Shown here: positions 24,709-33,674 of the stretch, in pieces
Layout: the number at the start of each line of letters is the position of its first letter
How positions within the stretch are numbered: the first letter of the stretch is position 1
Program-made: the position numbers and the translations under genes
The notes under the pieces: model-generated
Told to the model about the DNA's origin: nothing
What the model saw: the letters and a program-made list of their open reading frames with translations, nothing else
The model's database searches: none
NCBI RefSeq assembly: GCF_052048135.1
Contig: NZ_JBNAIM010000002.1
Location: 682,001-746,000, forward strand
DNA from: Pelagibacter sp052048135
GTDB lineage: Bacteria > Pseudomonadota > Alphaproteobacteria > Pelagibacterales > Pelagibacteraceae
Direction: 5' to 3'
Length of the DNA: 64,000 nt

Positions 24709-27288
24709 ATGCAAAAAACAGAAGTTCCTGAAGATAGAAATATTAAACTGATATCAATGCATGATGAGATGAGCTCATCTTATCTTTCATATGCAATGAG
24801 TGTTATAGTTAGTAGAGCACTCCCAGATATTAGAGATGGTTTAAAACCAGTTCATAGAAGAATTTTGTATGCAATGTACAAAGGTGGTTACGATTGGTCT
24901 AAACAATTTAGGAAATCAGCTAGAATTGTGGGTGACGTGATAGGTAAATATCATCCTCATGGTGATCAATCTGTCTACGATGCATTAGTAAGAATGGTGC
25001 AAGATTTTTCAATGAGTTTGCCATTAGTAGATGGACAAGGAAATTTTGGGTCTATCGATGGTGATCCAGCAGCTGCAATGAGATATACTGAGACGAGACT
25101 TTCCAAAGTTTCTCAATTTTTAATTGATGATATTGAAAAAAATACAATTTCTTTTAAGAATAATTATGATGAAACTGAAAAAGAGCCAACAGTTTTACCA
25201 GCTCAATTTCCTAATTTATTAGTCAATGGAGCAGGTGGTATAGCTGTAGGTATGGCCACAAGTATACCTCCACATAATTTAGGAGAGATTATTAATGGAA
25301 CTTTAGCTCTTATAGAAAATAAAGATATTAAAATAAAAGATCTTATGAAATATATTCCTGGACCAGATTTTCCAACTGGTGGTGTGATAATTGGAAAAGA
25401 CATGATTAAACAGGGATATAATAAAGGTAGAGGGTCATTTAAAATTAGAGGAGAAATTTCTATCGAAAGTTTAAAAAATGGAAGAGAAAGATTAGTTATT
25501 ACCTCAATACCTTACCAGGTAAACAAGTCAATTTTGAATGAAAGAATTGCCCAATTAGTAAGAGAAAAAAAAATAGAAGGTATCAGAGATATTAGAGATG
25601 AGTCAAATCGCGAGGGTATTAGAGTCTCAATAGATTTACGAAATGGTGTTGAGCCAGAAACAGTCAAAAGACAACTATACAAAAATACACAAATAGAAAG
25701 TTCATTTGGTTTTAATACTCTAGCTATTGTCAATGGCAAACCTGAAACGTGTAACCTCAAAGATTTTTTAACAAATTTTTTATCATTCAGAGAAGATGTT
25801 GTAGTTAAAAAAACTAAATTTGATTTACAAAAAGCAGAAGAAAGAGCTCATATATTAATTGGATTATCTGTATCAGTTGAAAATTTAGACAAGGTAATTA
25901 AGATTATTAGATCATCTAAAACTCCGGATGATGCAAAAAAATCAATTTTAAAAACAAAATGGAAAATTAATAAATCAAGAAAATTAATTTCATTAGTTGA
26001 AAATAAAAAATCTACTAATTTATATTCTCTTTCAGAATCTCAAGTTAATGCAATTTTAGAATTAAGATTGCAAAAATTAACAGCACTAGGGATTAATGAA
26101 ATTGAAATTGAAATAAAAAAATTAGCTGACTTAATAACTCAATATAAGAAAATAATTTCTTCAAAAAAAGAATTATTAAAAGTAATTAGTGAAGAGCTAA
26201 AAAATATCAAGGAAAAATACTCTATCCCCCGAAGAACAAAAATAATTGATGCAGTATTGAATTATGATATTGAGGAAACAATTCAAAAACAATCAGTTTT
26301 AATCACTGTTACATTACAAGGTTATATCAAAAGAGGTTCTTTAAACAGTGTTAAGACACAAAAAAGAGGCGGCAAAGGAAAAACAGGTATTACTACTAGA
26401 AATGAAGACTCTGTAGTTCAAACTTTATCTGTAAATACCCATACATCAGTATTGTTTTTTTCTACTGAAGGTCTCGTATATAAGATTAAAGCTTGGAAAA
26501 TACCTGAGGGCTCCGCTGCATCAAAAGGCAAGTCTTTATTTAATATTTTACCTTTAAAAAACCATCAATCGATAAGTTCTATAATGCCTTTCCCTGAAAA
26601 TGATTCAGAACTAAAGAATTATCAAATTATTTTTGCTACAGCTCAGGGTAAAATTAGGAAAAATAGTTTGGAAGATTTTTCTTCAATAAATACTGCTGGT
26701 AAAATTGCAATGAAATTAGATAATAATGATAAAATTGTTGGTGTTAAGATTTGTACTGACGATCAAGATGTTATTTTAAGCACTAAATTTGGTAAATGTA
26801 TTAGGTTTGAATCAAAAAAACTGAGAGTTTTCAAGGGTAGATCTTCTAAAGGAATAAAGGGGATTATTTTAGCTCCTAACGATAAAATAGTATCTCTTTC
26901 GATCATAGATAATGACAAAAGTTCAAAAAATGGAAAAAAAACAAAAGATGAAAAATCTGAAATAAAAGCCAAAGAAAAATTTATTTTATCAATAACAGAA
27001 AATGGTTTTGGAAAAAAAACATCACATACAGAATATCGATTAACAAATAGAGGCGGTAAGGGCATTATTGGAATAGTCAATTCTCCAAGAAATGGAAATA
27101 TATCCTCTTCTTTTCCTGTATTTGATGGTGATGAAATATTGATATCAACTAATAAAGGTAGAGTTATTAGGGTTGCGGTAAAAGAAATTCGTACAGCAGG
27201 AAGAAATACGCAAGGTGTAAGAATTATCAAACTCACAGGAGAAGAAAAAGTTGTTTCAGCTGATAAAATAGATGATAATTTAGTTTAA
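24709..27288 (+). CDS. gyrA: DNA gyrase subunit A
   Basis: 859-aa type II topoisomerase subunit that breaks and rejoins DNA to add negative supercoils. The catalytic Tyr is Y126 (AAAMRYTETRLS). The C-terminal beta-pinwheel contains the GyrA box as QKRGGKG, which marks it as gyrase rather than ParC. In the quinolone-resistance region the sequence HPHGDQSVYD puts Gln (Q87) at the position of E. coli Ser83. It ends one base into coaD (overlapping TAATG). Confidence 0.95.
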   Translation: MQKTEVPEDRNIKLISMHDEMSSSYLSYAMSVIVSRALPDIRDGLKPVHRRILYAMYKGGYDWSKQFRKSARIVGDVIGKYHPHGDQSVYDALVRMVQDFSMSLPLVDGQGNFGSIDGDPAAAMRYTETRLSKVSQFLIDDIEKNTISFKNNYDETEKEPTVLPAQFPNLLVNGAGGIAVGMATSIPPHNLGEIINGTLALIENKDIKIKDLMKYIPGPDFPTGGVIIGKDMIKQGYNKGRGSFKIRGEISIESLKNGRERLVITSIPYQVNKSILNERIAQLVREKKIEGIRDIRDESNREGIRVSIDLRNGVEPETVKRQLYKNTQIESSFGFNTLAIVNGKPETCNLKDFLTNFLSFREDVVVKKTKFDLQKAEERAHILIGLSVSVENLDKVIKIIRSSKTPDDAKKSILKTKWKINKSRKLISLVENKKSTNLYSLSESQVNAILELRLQKLTALGINEIEIEIKKLADLITQYKKIISSKKELLKVISEELKNIKEKYSIPRRTKIIDAVLNYDIEETIQKQSVLITVTLQGYIKRGSLNSVKTQKRGGKGKTGITTRNEDSVVQTLSVNTHTSVLFFSTEGLVYKIKAWKIPEGSAASKGKSLFNILPLKNHQSISSIMPFPENDSELKNYQIIFATAQGKIRKNSLEDFSSINTAGKIAMKLDNNDKIVGVKICTDDQDVILSTKFGKCIRFESKKLRVFKGRSSKGIKGIILAPNDKIVSLSIIDNDKSSKNGKKTKDEKSEIKAKEKFILSITENGFGKKTSHTEYRLTNRGGKGIIGIVNSPRNGNISSSFPVFDGDEILISTNKGRVIRVAVKEIRTAGRNTQGVRIIKLTGEEKVVSADKIDDNLV

Positions 27289-27782
27289 TGAATAAAACTG
27301 CTATTTACCCTGGAACGTTTGATCCAATTACATTTGGTCACATAGATGTAATTAAAAAAGGTTTAAAATTATTTAATAAAATCATAGTAGCAGTTTCTAA
27401 TGTAGATAATAAAGATTACCTGTTTGACGCAAGTGAGCGTATTGAAATTGTAAAAAAAGCTCTATTTTTAGATCTGAAATTAAGTAAAAAAAAAGTTATA
27501 GTTATTTCTTTTTCATCTTTAACAACAGATCTATGTAAAAAATATAAATCTAATGTTATTTTAAGAGGTTTAAGAGCTGTATCAGATTTTGAATATGAAT
27601 TTCAATTAGCAGGAATGAATCGTAAATTAAATAAGAATATTGAAACTCTTTTTTTAATGTCTGATGTTGAAAATCAAATTATTTCATCAAGATTTGTAAA
27701 AGAAATTGTTAAATTAAAAGGTGATATTAAAAAATTTACAACTAAAAGCACAATCAAATTATTAAAAAGCAAATATGAATAG
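27288..27782 (+). CDS. coaD: Phosphopantetheine adenylyltransferase
   Basis: Penultimate coenzyme A enzyme: joins ATP and 4'-phosphopantetheine to dephospho-CoA. The 164-aa protein has the nucleotidyltransferase motif YPGTFDPITFGHID at the N-terminus, RGLRAVSDFEYE in the middle and ISSRFVKEI near the C-terminus, all family markers. It overlaps gyrA by 1 nt and the cyclophilin gene by 8 nt. Confidence 0.95.
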   Translation: MNKTAIYPGTFDPITFGHIDVIKKGLKLFNKIIVAVSNVDNKDYLFDASERIEIVKKALFLDLKLSKKKVIVISFSSLTTDLCKKYKSNVILRGLRAVSDFEYEFQLAGMNRKLNKNIETLFLMSDVENQIISSRFVKEIVKLKGDIKKFTTKSTIKLLKSKYE

Positions 27783-28335
27783 ATTATTTATAAATATTTT
27801 AATTTTCTTTTTTTTAATTACAAATCAAACAATGTCGGAGGAAAATATAATGATCTTAAAACTTAAAGATGGTGATGTTAAAATAGAGCTATTTGAGGAT
27901 GTCGCACCAAATCATGTAAAACGAATTAAAGAACTAGCTAATAGTGGTAAATATGATAATGTAGTATTTCATAGAGTAATTGATGGATTTATGGCCCAAA
28001 CAGGGGATGTAAAATTTGGTAATTCATCATCAAAAGATTTTAATTTAAGAATGGCAGGTATGGGTGGTTCTGAATTGCCAGATTTAGCTCAAGAGTTTAG
28101 TTCCCTTCCACACGATAGAGGAACTTTGTCTATGGCTAGATCATCAGATCCAAATAGTGCTAATAGTCAATTTTTTATTTGTTTTAAACCTGCTCCTTTT
28201 TTAGATAATCAATATACTGTTTTTGGCAAAGTCATAGAAGGTATGGAGTTTGTTGATAAAATAAAACGTGGTGATGAAAATAATAATGGTGCGGTATCTG
28301 ATCCAGACAAGATAATTAGTTTTAAATCATTATAA
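27775..28335 (+). CDS. Periplasmic cyclophilin-type peptidyl-prolyl isomerase
   Basis: A 186-aa cyclophilin with an N-terminal signal peptide (hydrophobic residues about 4-17), so it probably folds proteins in the periplasm. Catalytic-core sequences are VVFHRVIDGFMAQTGD (with the essential Arg), SMARSSDPNSANSQFFI and the YTVFGKVIEGM strand. It resembles PpiA; gene naming is uncertain because paralogues are not visible. It is packed between coaD (overlap) and tgt (6-bp gap). Confidence 0.9.
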   Translation: MNRLFINILIFFFLITNQTMSEENIMILKLKDGDVKIELFEDVAPNHVKRIKELANSGKYDNVVFHRVIDGFMAQTGDVKFGNSSSKDFNLRMAGMGGSELPDLAQEFSSLPHDRGTLSMARSSDPNSANSQFFICFKPAPFLDNQYTVFGKVIEGMEFVDKIKRGDENNNGAVSDPDKIISFKSL

Positions 28336-28341
28336 AAATTA

Positions 28342-29454
28342 ATGGCATTAAAAGATTTTGCCTTTAAACTTAAAAAAAAAGATAATTATGCTAGAGTTGG
28401 TTTAATCGAAACCCATAGAGGAGACATTAAAACCCCTGCATTTATGCCTGTTGGTACACAGGCCACAGTTAAAGCTTGTACAATCGATGATATAAAAAAA
28501 ACTGGATCAGAAATAATCTTAGGTAACACTTATCATTTGATGATTAGACCAGGTGTTGATCGAATTAAAAATGCTGGTGGTTTACATAAATTTATGAACT
28601 GTGATTTACCAATTCTTACTGACTCAGGTGGATTTCAAGTCATGTCTCTTTCAAAATTAAATAAAATAGATCGTGAAAAAGGTGCTATTTTTAATTCTCA
28701 TATCGATGGAAAGAAATTTTATTTAAGTCCGGAGGAGAGTATAAGAATTCAACTTGGTTTAAATTCTGATATTGTAATGATCATGGACGAATGTCCAAAA
28801 AAAACTGATAATTATGAATTAATTAAAAAATCAATGCAATTATCTTTGTATTGGGCAGAAAGATCAAAAAAGGCATTTGGAATAAATCCTCATAAAGCTC
28901 TTTTTGGTATTATTCAGGGAGGTTTATTTAAAGATTTGAGAATTCATTCATTAAAAGAATTAATGAAAATTGACTTTGATGGATATGCGATTGGTGGATT
29001 AGCTGTTGGCGAAACTCAACGAGAAATGTTTAAAGTTTTAGATGAAATTAAAGACGAAATGCCTGAAAATAAACCACATTATCTTATGGGAGTAGGGACT
29101 CCATCTGATATTTTAGGAGCTGTTAAAAGAGGCATTGATATGTTTGATTGCGTAATGCCTACTAGATCTGGTCGTACAGGTTTAGCCTTTACCTGGAATG
29201 GAAGAATTAATATAAAAAATAACAAGTATCAAAATGATAATTCTCCGCTAGATGAAAGTTGTACTAATTTGAATTTAAATAAATATTCAAAAAATTATTT
29301 GAATCATTTATTCAACACAAATGAAATCTTAGGTTCAATGTTATTAACACTACATAATATTAATTTTTATCAAGAACTAATGAGTTGTATCAGAAAAAAT
29401 ATTGAGTCTGGCACATTTGACAAATTTCACGATAAATACATTGATAAGTTGTAA
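28342..29454 (+). CDS. tgt: Queuine tRNA-ribosyltransferase
   Basis: Exchanges guanine-34 for preQ1 in GUN-anticodon tRNAs. The 370-aa protein has the substrate-pocket sequence LTDSGGFQVMSL, IGGLAVGE, the second Asp region FDCVMPTRSGRTG and the C-terminal TLHN. The zinc site is unusual: the family pattern C-x-C-x2-C...H is reduced to one Cys (C307), with Asn and Leu at the other two positions (SCTNLNLNKYS), while the His is kept. Overall length and alignment are otherwise normal. Confidence 0.93.
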   Translation: MALKDFAFKLKKKDNYARVGLIETHRGDIKTPAFMPVGTQATVKACTIDDIKKTGSEIILGNTYHLMIRPGVDRIKNAGGLHKFMNCDLPILTDSGGFQVMSLSKLNKIDREKGAIFNSHIDGKKFYLSPEESIRIQLGLNSDIVMIMDECPKKTDNYELIKKSMQLSLYWAERSKKAFGINPHKALFGIIQGGLFKDLRIHSLKELMKIDFDGYAIGGLAVGETQREMFKVLDEIKDEMPENKPHYLMGVGTPSDILGAVKRGIDMFDCVMPTRSGRTGLAFTWNGRINIKNNKYQNDNSPLDESCTNLNLNKYSKNYLNHLFNTNEILGSMLLTLHNINFYQELMSCIRKNIESGTFDKFHDKYIDKL

Positions 29455-29485
29455 TTTAGAAACTATTTGTCTCACAAATTCCTAT

Positions 29486-29513
29486 TTGAATTATTTATAT
29501 AAATCTGTATACA
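29486..29513 (+). promoter_or_regulatory. Probable promoter of the tRNA-Lys gene
   Basis: TTGAAT (29486-29491), a 16-bp spacer and TATACA (29508-29513), 21 bp before the mature tRNA end. Good hexamers and spacing for a sigma-70 promoter, inferred only from sequence. Confidence 0.45.
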
Positions 29514-29534
29514 CATTATTCTTTTGAGAAATAT

Positions 29535-29610
<76 letters not shown>

Positions 29611-29616
29611 TAAGAA

Positions 29617-30444
29617 TTAAATTTTTTTTATTGGTGGAAAATCTAGAATAATATTGTTAGTCCATTCGTTAATTTTTTTAATTCTATTATCAGGAGAAGG
29701 ATGTGTACTCATAAATTCTGATTGTTCTTTTCCTTTATTATATTCTTTCATTCTTTCCCAAATTTTAGTCGTTTCCCTGATATCATAACCTGATAAAGAG
29801 GAGAAAATTAAACCAAGATAATCAGCTTCACTTTCTTGTTTTCTATTAAATGGATACATAATTCCTAGCTGAGAGAGCATACCAACAGTATTCATTCCAG
29901 TGGTTCTATTAATTTTAGATAATTTACCGCCACTTAAAATATCAACTATTTGAGTACCAGAATTCAACAATACACCTCGACTAGCTCTTTCAATAGAGTG
30001 TTTTGCAACAGCATGAGCTATTTCATGGCCCATTACAGCTGCTAAACCGTTTATATTTTTTGTTACCTCAAGCATACCTGTGTAAACTGCTATTTTACCA
30101 CCAGGCATACACCATGCATTTCTTACTTTTTTATTTTCTATTAAAATATATTCCCAATCAAAATTTACAGTTGGATCATCTAGTTTTGATTTATAGAAAT
30201 ACTCACCTATAGAATATTCCATCTTTTTTCCAATTTCTTTTATTTGATTTAGCGATTTAAGGTCAGTGCTCATCTTTTCTTTTTTTTTTATTTTTTCAAA
30301 TATTTGAGCAGCTTGTGCATTTAGTTTGGCTTCTGAAACAATCGATAATTGTTTTCTATCTGTGATCGGAGCTGTTGAACAGGAATTGAGTAAAAAACCA
30401 CAACAACCACAACCAACATATGATAAGAATTTTCTTCTATTCAT
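29617..30444 (-). CDS. M48-family zinc metallopeptidase, probable Tat-exported lipoprotein
   Basis: A 275-aa secreted protease of the BepA/LoiP type. The N-terminus MNRRKFL carries a twin-arginine-like motif and is followed by an unusual Cys-rich hydrophobic stretch (GCGCCG) and a lipobox-like LLNSC, suggesting export by Tat and lipid anchoring. The active site HEIAH (MGHEIAHAVAKHS) and the downstream Glu ligand (ESEADYLG) are intact, as is the STHPSPDNRIKKI tail common to the family. It probably acts in outer-membrane protein quality control. It begins 31 bp before a short upstream ORF on the other strand. Confidence 0.88.
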   Translation of the reverse strand: MNRRKFLSYVGCGCCGFLLNSCSTAPITDRKQLSIVSEAKLNAQAAQIFEKIKKKEKMSTDLKSLNQIKEIGKKMEYSIGEYFYKSKLDDPTVNFDWEYILIENKKVRNAWCMPGGKIAVYTGMLEVTKNINGLAAVMGHEIAHAVAKHSIERASRGVLLNSGTQIVDILSGGKLSKINRTTGMNTVGMLSQLGIMYPFNRKQESEADYLGLIFSSLSGYDIRETTKIWERMKEYNKGKEQSEFMSTHPSPDNRIKKINEWTNNIILDFPPIKKI

Positions 30445-30474
30445 TTTTACATAACATTGATAATATATTTTAAT

Positions 30475-30552
30475 ATGAATCTTAACAATAAAATACTATT
30501 AATCCTATTTTTAATTGCAATTTCATTTGTAATTTATGCTAGTTATACTTAA
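30475..30552 (+). CDS. Possible 25-residue single-helix membrane miniprotein
   Basis: ATG at 30475 opens a 25-codon frame, MNLNNKILLILFLIAIS plus eight residues ending SYT, i.e. a polar head and one membrane helix, ending 3 bp before the DUF502 start. It may be a translated leader or coupled miniprotein. There is no strong ribosome site and the AT-rich gap could produce such an ORF by chance. Confidence 0.25.
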   Translation: MNLNNKILLILFLIAISFVIYASYT

Positions 30553-30555
30553 AAT

Positions 30556-31173
30556 ATGAAAAAAGATAAAAAAAAAAGGTCTATAACCTTAATCCTAAGA
30601 AATTATTTTATAACTGGTGTCGTTGTACTAATTCCTATAGGATTTACATTATATCTTAGTAAAATTTTAATTGGTGTCTCATCAAGAATTATTCCAGAAA
30701 ACATAAATCCTAATAGTTATCTTCCTTATGCAATCCCTGGAATTGAAATTCTTATCTCAGTTATTTTAATTACTATCGTAGGTGGATTATCTCTTTCTTT
30801 TTTAGGAAAAAGAATTCTTAAATTAATTGATGATCTTTTTAAAAGAATTCCCTTTTTAAGAGCTATTTATTCTGCAATAGTACAAATGACTGAAACTTTT
30901 TCAAATAAGGATAATAATAAAAAAAGTGTAGTTTTGATTGAATATCCAAGAAAAGGTGTTTGGGCTGTTGGCTTTGCTACTAAAGAAAATAAAGGTGAGA
31001 TGGCTAATAAAACAAATAAAAAATTAATTAATGTTTTTGTTCCAACCACACCTAACCCTACGAGTGGTTTTTTATTAATGTTTCCAATTGAAGATGTTAT
31101 TTATTTAGATATGTCATTTGAAGAGGCATCTAAATTTATTGTTTCTGCTGGAACTTCTTCTGATAAAGTCTAG
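30556..31173 (+). CDS. DUF502 family membrane protein
   Basis: A 205-aa protein with two membrane helices (about 14-35 and 55-80) and a soluble domain. The sequences IPIGFTLYLS, RIPFLRAIYSAIVQ and VFVPTTPNPTSGFLLMFP are typical of DUF502. Function is unknown. It converges with recG (4-nt overlap). Location next to recG-sdhE is common in alphaproteobacteria. Confidence 0.88.
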   Translation: MKKDKKKRSITLILRNYFITGVVVLIPIGFTLYLSKILIGVSSRIIPENINPNSYLPYAIPGIEILISVILITIVGGLSLSFLGKRILKLIDDLFKRIPFLRAIYSAIVQMTETFSNKDNNKKSVVLIEYPRKGVWAVGFATKENKGEMANKTNKKLINVFVPTTPNPTSGFLLMFPIEDVIYLDMSFEEASKFIVSAGTSSDKV

Positions 31174-33221
31174 GCAATATCATTTATTATATCTGCTCTA
31201 TCGTATAATTTAATTAAAGGTTTAAATTTACCAATATTCTCTTTTGTATTTTCTATTCTTTTTATTTCTTTTTCAGCTAAAAGAAAAAGGTCATTATTAT
31301 GAACAGGGTCAGCTAATCTAAAATTTTTAATACCACTTTGTTTAAATCCTAATATATCACCAAAACCTCTTAATTTCATATCTTCCTCAGATATTATAAA
31401 TCCATCATTTGAATTTTTAAGAATATTTATTCTTTTTTTTGCATTATCACTCAAATTTGATTTAAACATTAAAATACAAGTGGAGTCTTTAGATCCACGA
31501 CCGACTCTTCCTCGTAATTGATGTAATTGAGATAGTCCAAATTTATTTGCATTTTCAATAATTATTACATTAGCATTTGGAAAATCTATACCAACTTCAA
31601 TAATTGTAGTGGAAACTAATATGCTGAATTTTTTGTTTAAAAATCTATTTAAAATAATTTCTTTTTCATCAATAGATGTTTTTCCATGAAGTAGAGATAC
31701 TTGATTTGGAAAAATTTTTTTAAGATATTCATATTTCTTTATAGCTGATTGATGGTCAATTTTTTTAGACTCTTCTATTAGTGGACAAACCCAGAAAATT
31801 TGATTTCCTAGATTCATTTCTTTTTTGATAAATCTGATTATATCATCTATATTATTTTCAAGTTTACTATAAGTTTTAACTGGTTTACGCATTTTTGGTT
31901 TTTCACGAATAATAGAAAGATCCATATCACCGTATATAGTCATGGTAAGAGTTCTTGGAATAGGGGTTGCTGTCATTAATAATACATCACAATTTTTACC
32001 CCCTTTATCAGACAATTTTTTTCTTTGATTAACTCCAAATTTATGTTGTTCATCAATTATAATTAGTCCAAGTTTTTTAAATTCAATTTTTTTTTGAAAA
32101 ATAGCGTGAGTTCCAAATATGATGTTAGTTTTATGATTTAATAAGTCTTCTAATATTACTTTTTTTTCTTGATATTTTGATTTTCCAGAAATTAAAGCAA
32201 TATTTATATTTTTAGTAAATAATTTTTTTGCTAATAAATAATGTTGTCTGGCTAAAATTTCTGTAGGTGCCATAAAGGCAACTTGGAATCCTGAATTAAT
32301 TGTATTGTGTGCTGCTAATAATGATACAATTGTTTTTCCACTACCCACATCTCCTTGTAAAAGTCTAAACATTTTATTAGATGAGAGCAAATCAATATTA
32401 ATTTCATCTATAGCTTTTTTTTGATCATTTGTAAGTGAGAATCCTAAGGTTGAAATTAATTCATTTTGTTTTTTAATATTAAACTTTTTTTTAATTTTTT
32501 TGATTTTTTTAATTTTTTTTCTAATTTCTGAATTAACCAAAAAAGTTGAAAAAATTTCATCAAAAGCTAATCTTTGATAAAAATTTTCTTTAAATTTTCC
32601 AATATTTTGTGGCTTGTGTAATTCTTTTATAGAATTGTTCCAACTTATATTGTCAAATTTTTTCATGATTTCTTCAGAATGCCATTCATCAAAATCAGGT
32701 AAAAGTTGTAATATTTGAGAAATAATTTTGTTGTAAATTTTTTCACTTATTCCTTCAGTTAAAGAGTAAGTATTATGTTTTTGTTTAATCAAAGAAGAAT
32801 CTTCAGAAATATATTTAGGATTAGTAAGCTGATATTTGTTTCTAAAATATTTTATTTTGCCACTTAATGTTATTTCGTTTCCAATGGGTAATATTTTTTT
32901 TATATAACCTTCATAACTGTTGAAAAAAACACATTCAATTTCTCCAGTATCATCTTTGCAAATAACTCTATTAGGTAAATTTTTTATTCGTGGAAACTGG
33001 TATTTTTGAGGAATTATTGTAATAGTCTGAATTTCTCCTATTTTTAAATCTTTAATTTTTGAAGATTTGCTCCTATCAGTATATGATTTTGGAAGTTTCC
33101 ATAAGATATCAAAGATAGTATTTATTTTTTTCTTCTTTAATAAACTGGCTGTTTTATTACCAACGCCTTTTAATTTATTCAAATCGGATAATAAATATTG
33201 ATAATTACTTTTAAAATTCAT
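31170..33221 (-). CDS. recG: ATP-dependent DNA helicase RecG
   Basis: Branch-migration helicase for stalled forks and Holliday junctions, 683 aa. The N-terminal wedge/OB domain precedes the helicase motor: Walker A LLQGDVGSGKTIV, MAPTEILARQH, the DEQH box (IIDEQHKFGV), TATPIPRT, and motif VI HQLRGRVGRG. The C-terminal RecG-specific GFGDILGFKQSG is present. It is divergent from sdhE with only 22 bp between start codons. Confidence 0.96.
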   Translation of the reverse strand: MNFKSNYQYLLSDLNKLKGVGNKTASLLKKKKINTIFDILWKLPKSYTDRSKSSKIKDLKIGEIQTITIIPQKYQFPRIKNLPNRVICKDDTGEIECVFFNSYEGYIKKILPIGNEITLSGKIKYFRNKYQLTNPKYISEDSSLIKQKHNTYSLTEGISEKIYNKIISQILQLLPDFDEWHSEEIMKKFDNISWNNSIKELHKPQNIGKFKENFYQRLAFDEIFSTFLVNSEIRKKIKKIKKIKKKFNIKKQNELISTLGFSLTNDQKKAIDEINIDLLSSNKMFRLLQGDVGSGKTIVSLLAAHNTINSGFQVAFMAPTEILARQHYLLAKKLFTKNINIALISGKSKYQEKKVILEDLLNHKTNIIFGTHAIFQKKIEFKKLGLIIIDEQHKFGVNQRKKLSDKGGKNCDVLLMTATPIPRTLTMTIYGDMDLSIIREKPKMRKPVKTYSKLENNIDDIIRFIKKEMNLGNQIFWVCPLIEESKKIDHQSAIKKYEYLKKIFPNQVSLLHGKTSIDEKEIILNRFLNKKFSILVSTTIIEVGIDFPNANVIIIENANKFGLSQLHQLRGRVGRGSKDSTCILMFKSNLSDNAKKRINILKNSNDGFIISEEDMKLRGFGDILGFKQSGIKNFRLADPVHNNDLFLLAEKEIKRIENTKENIGKFKPLIKLYDRADIINDIA

Positions 33222-33243
33222 TAACTACTAATATATTCTAATT

Positions 33244-33504
33244 ATGTCAGTCAATATAGACCAATTAAAAAAGAAAATTATTTACAGATCTAATTATCGT
33301 GGGACAAAAGAAATGGATAAACTTCTTGGTGCATTTACTAATCAATACATTGATAAATTAAATAAAGAAGATTTAGATGAGTTAATTAAACTATTAGAAA
33401 TTGATGATAATAATCTTTATAACTTCTATAATGGTTTAGAGACAAGTATAGAATTTAAAAACAGCAAGATAAATACTTTATTTAAAAATTTTAAGTTCAA
33501 ATAA
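33244..33504 (+). CDS. sdhE: Succinate dehydrogenase assembly factor SdhE
   Basis: An 86-aa helical protein of the SdhE/SDHAF2 family, which helps attach FAD covalently to SdhA. The invariant RGxxE motif is seen as YRGTKEMDKLLG, and the downstream acidic region is also in family style. The C-terminal tail is lysine-rich. The gene faces away from recG in the usual alphaproteobacterial pairing. Confidence 0.88.
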   Translation: MSVNIDQLKKKIIYRSNYRGTKEMDKLLGAFTNQYIDKLNKEDLDELIKLLEIDDNNLYNFYNGLETSIEFKNSKINTLFKNFKFK

Positions 33505-33508
33505 AAAA

Positions 33509-33598
33509 TGGCGGAGAGACTGGGATTCGAACCCAGGAAAGAGTTGCCCCTTTGCCGGTTTTCAAGACCGGTGCTTTCAACCGCTCAGCCATCTCTCC
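33509..33598 (-). tRNA. tRNA-Ser (anticodon TGA)
   Basis: A 90-nt tRNA with the long variable arm of class II tRNAs. Acceptor stem GGAGAGA/TCTCTCC, anticodon stem-loop CCGGT-CTTGAAA-ACCGG with TGA, T-loop GGTTCGAATCC, encoded CCA. It lies directly after sdhE on the opposite strand. Confidence 0.97.
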
Positions 33599-33609
33599 AT
33601 GTAAAAGCT

Positions 33610-33638
33610 TTTATAATTAAAAATATTTAATTCAACAA
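33610..33638 (-). promoter_or_regulatory. Probable promoter of the tRNA-Ser gene
   Basis: On the minus strand, TTGTTG (33633-33638), a 17-bp spacer and TATAAA (33610-33615) lie 12 bp before the tRNA 5' end. Ideal spacing and position. Confidence 0.55.
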
Positions 33639-33674
33639 TAAAATAGTCTATTAGGTCTAATTATTACTTAATTC

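Noticed and set aside
26763..27236. 157-aa minus-strand ORF inside gyrA
   Set aside because: Antisense shadow of the GyrA C-terminal beta-pinwheel; gyrA motifs on the plus strand are intact.
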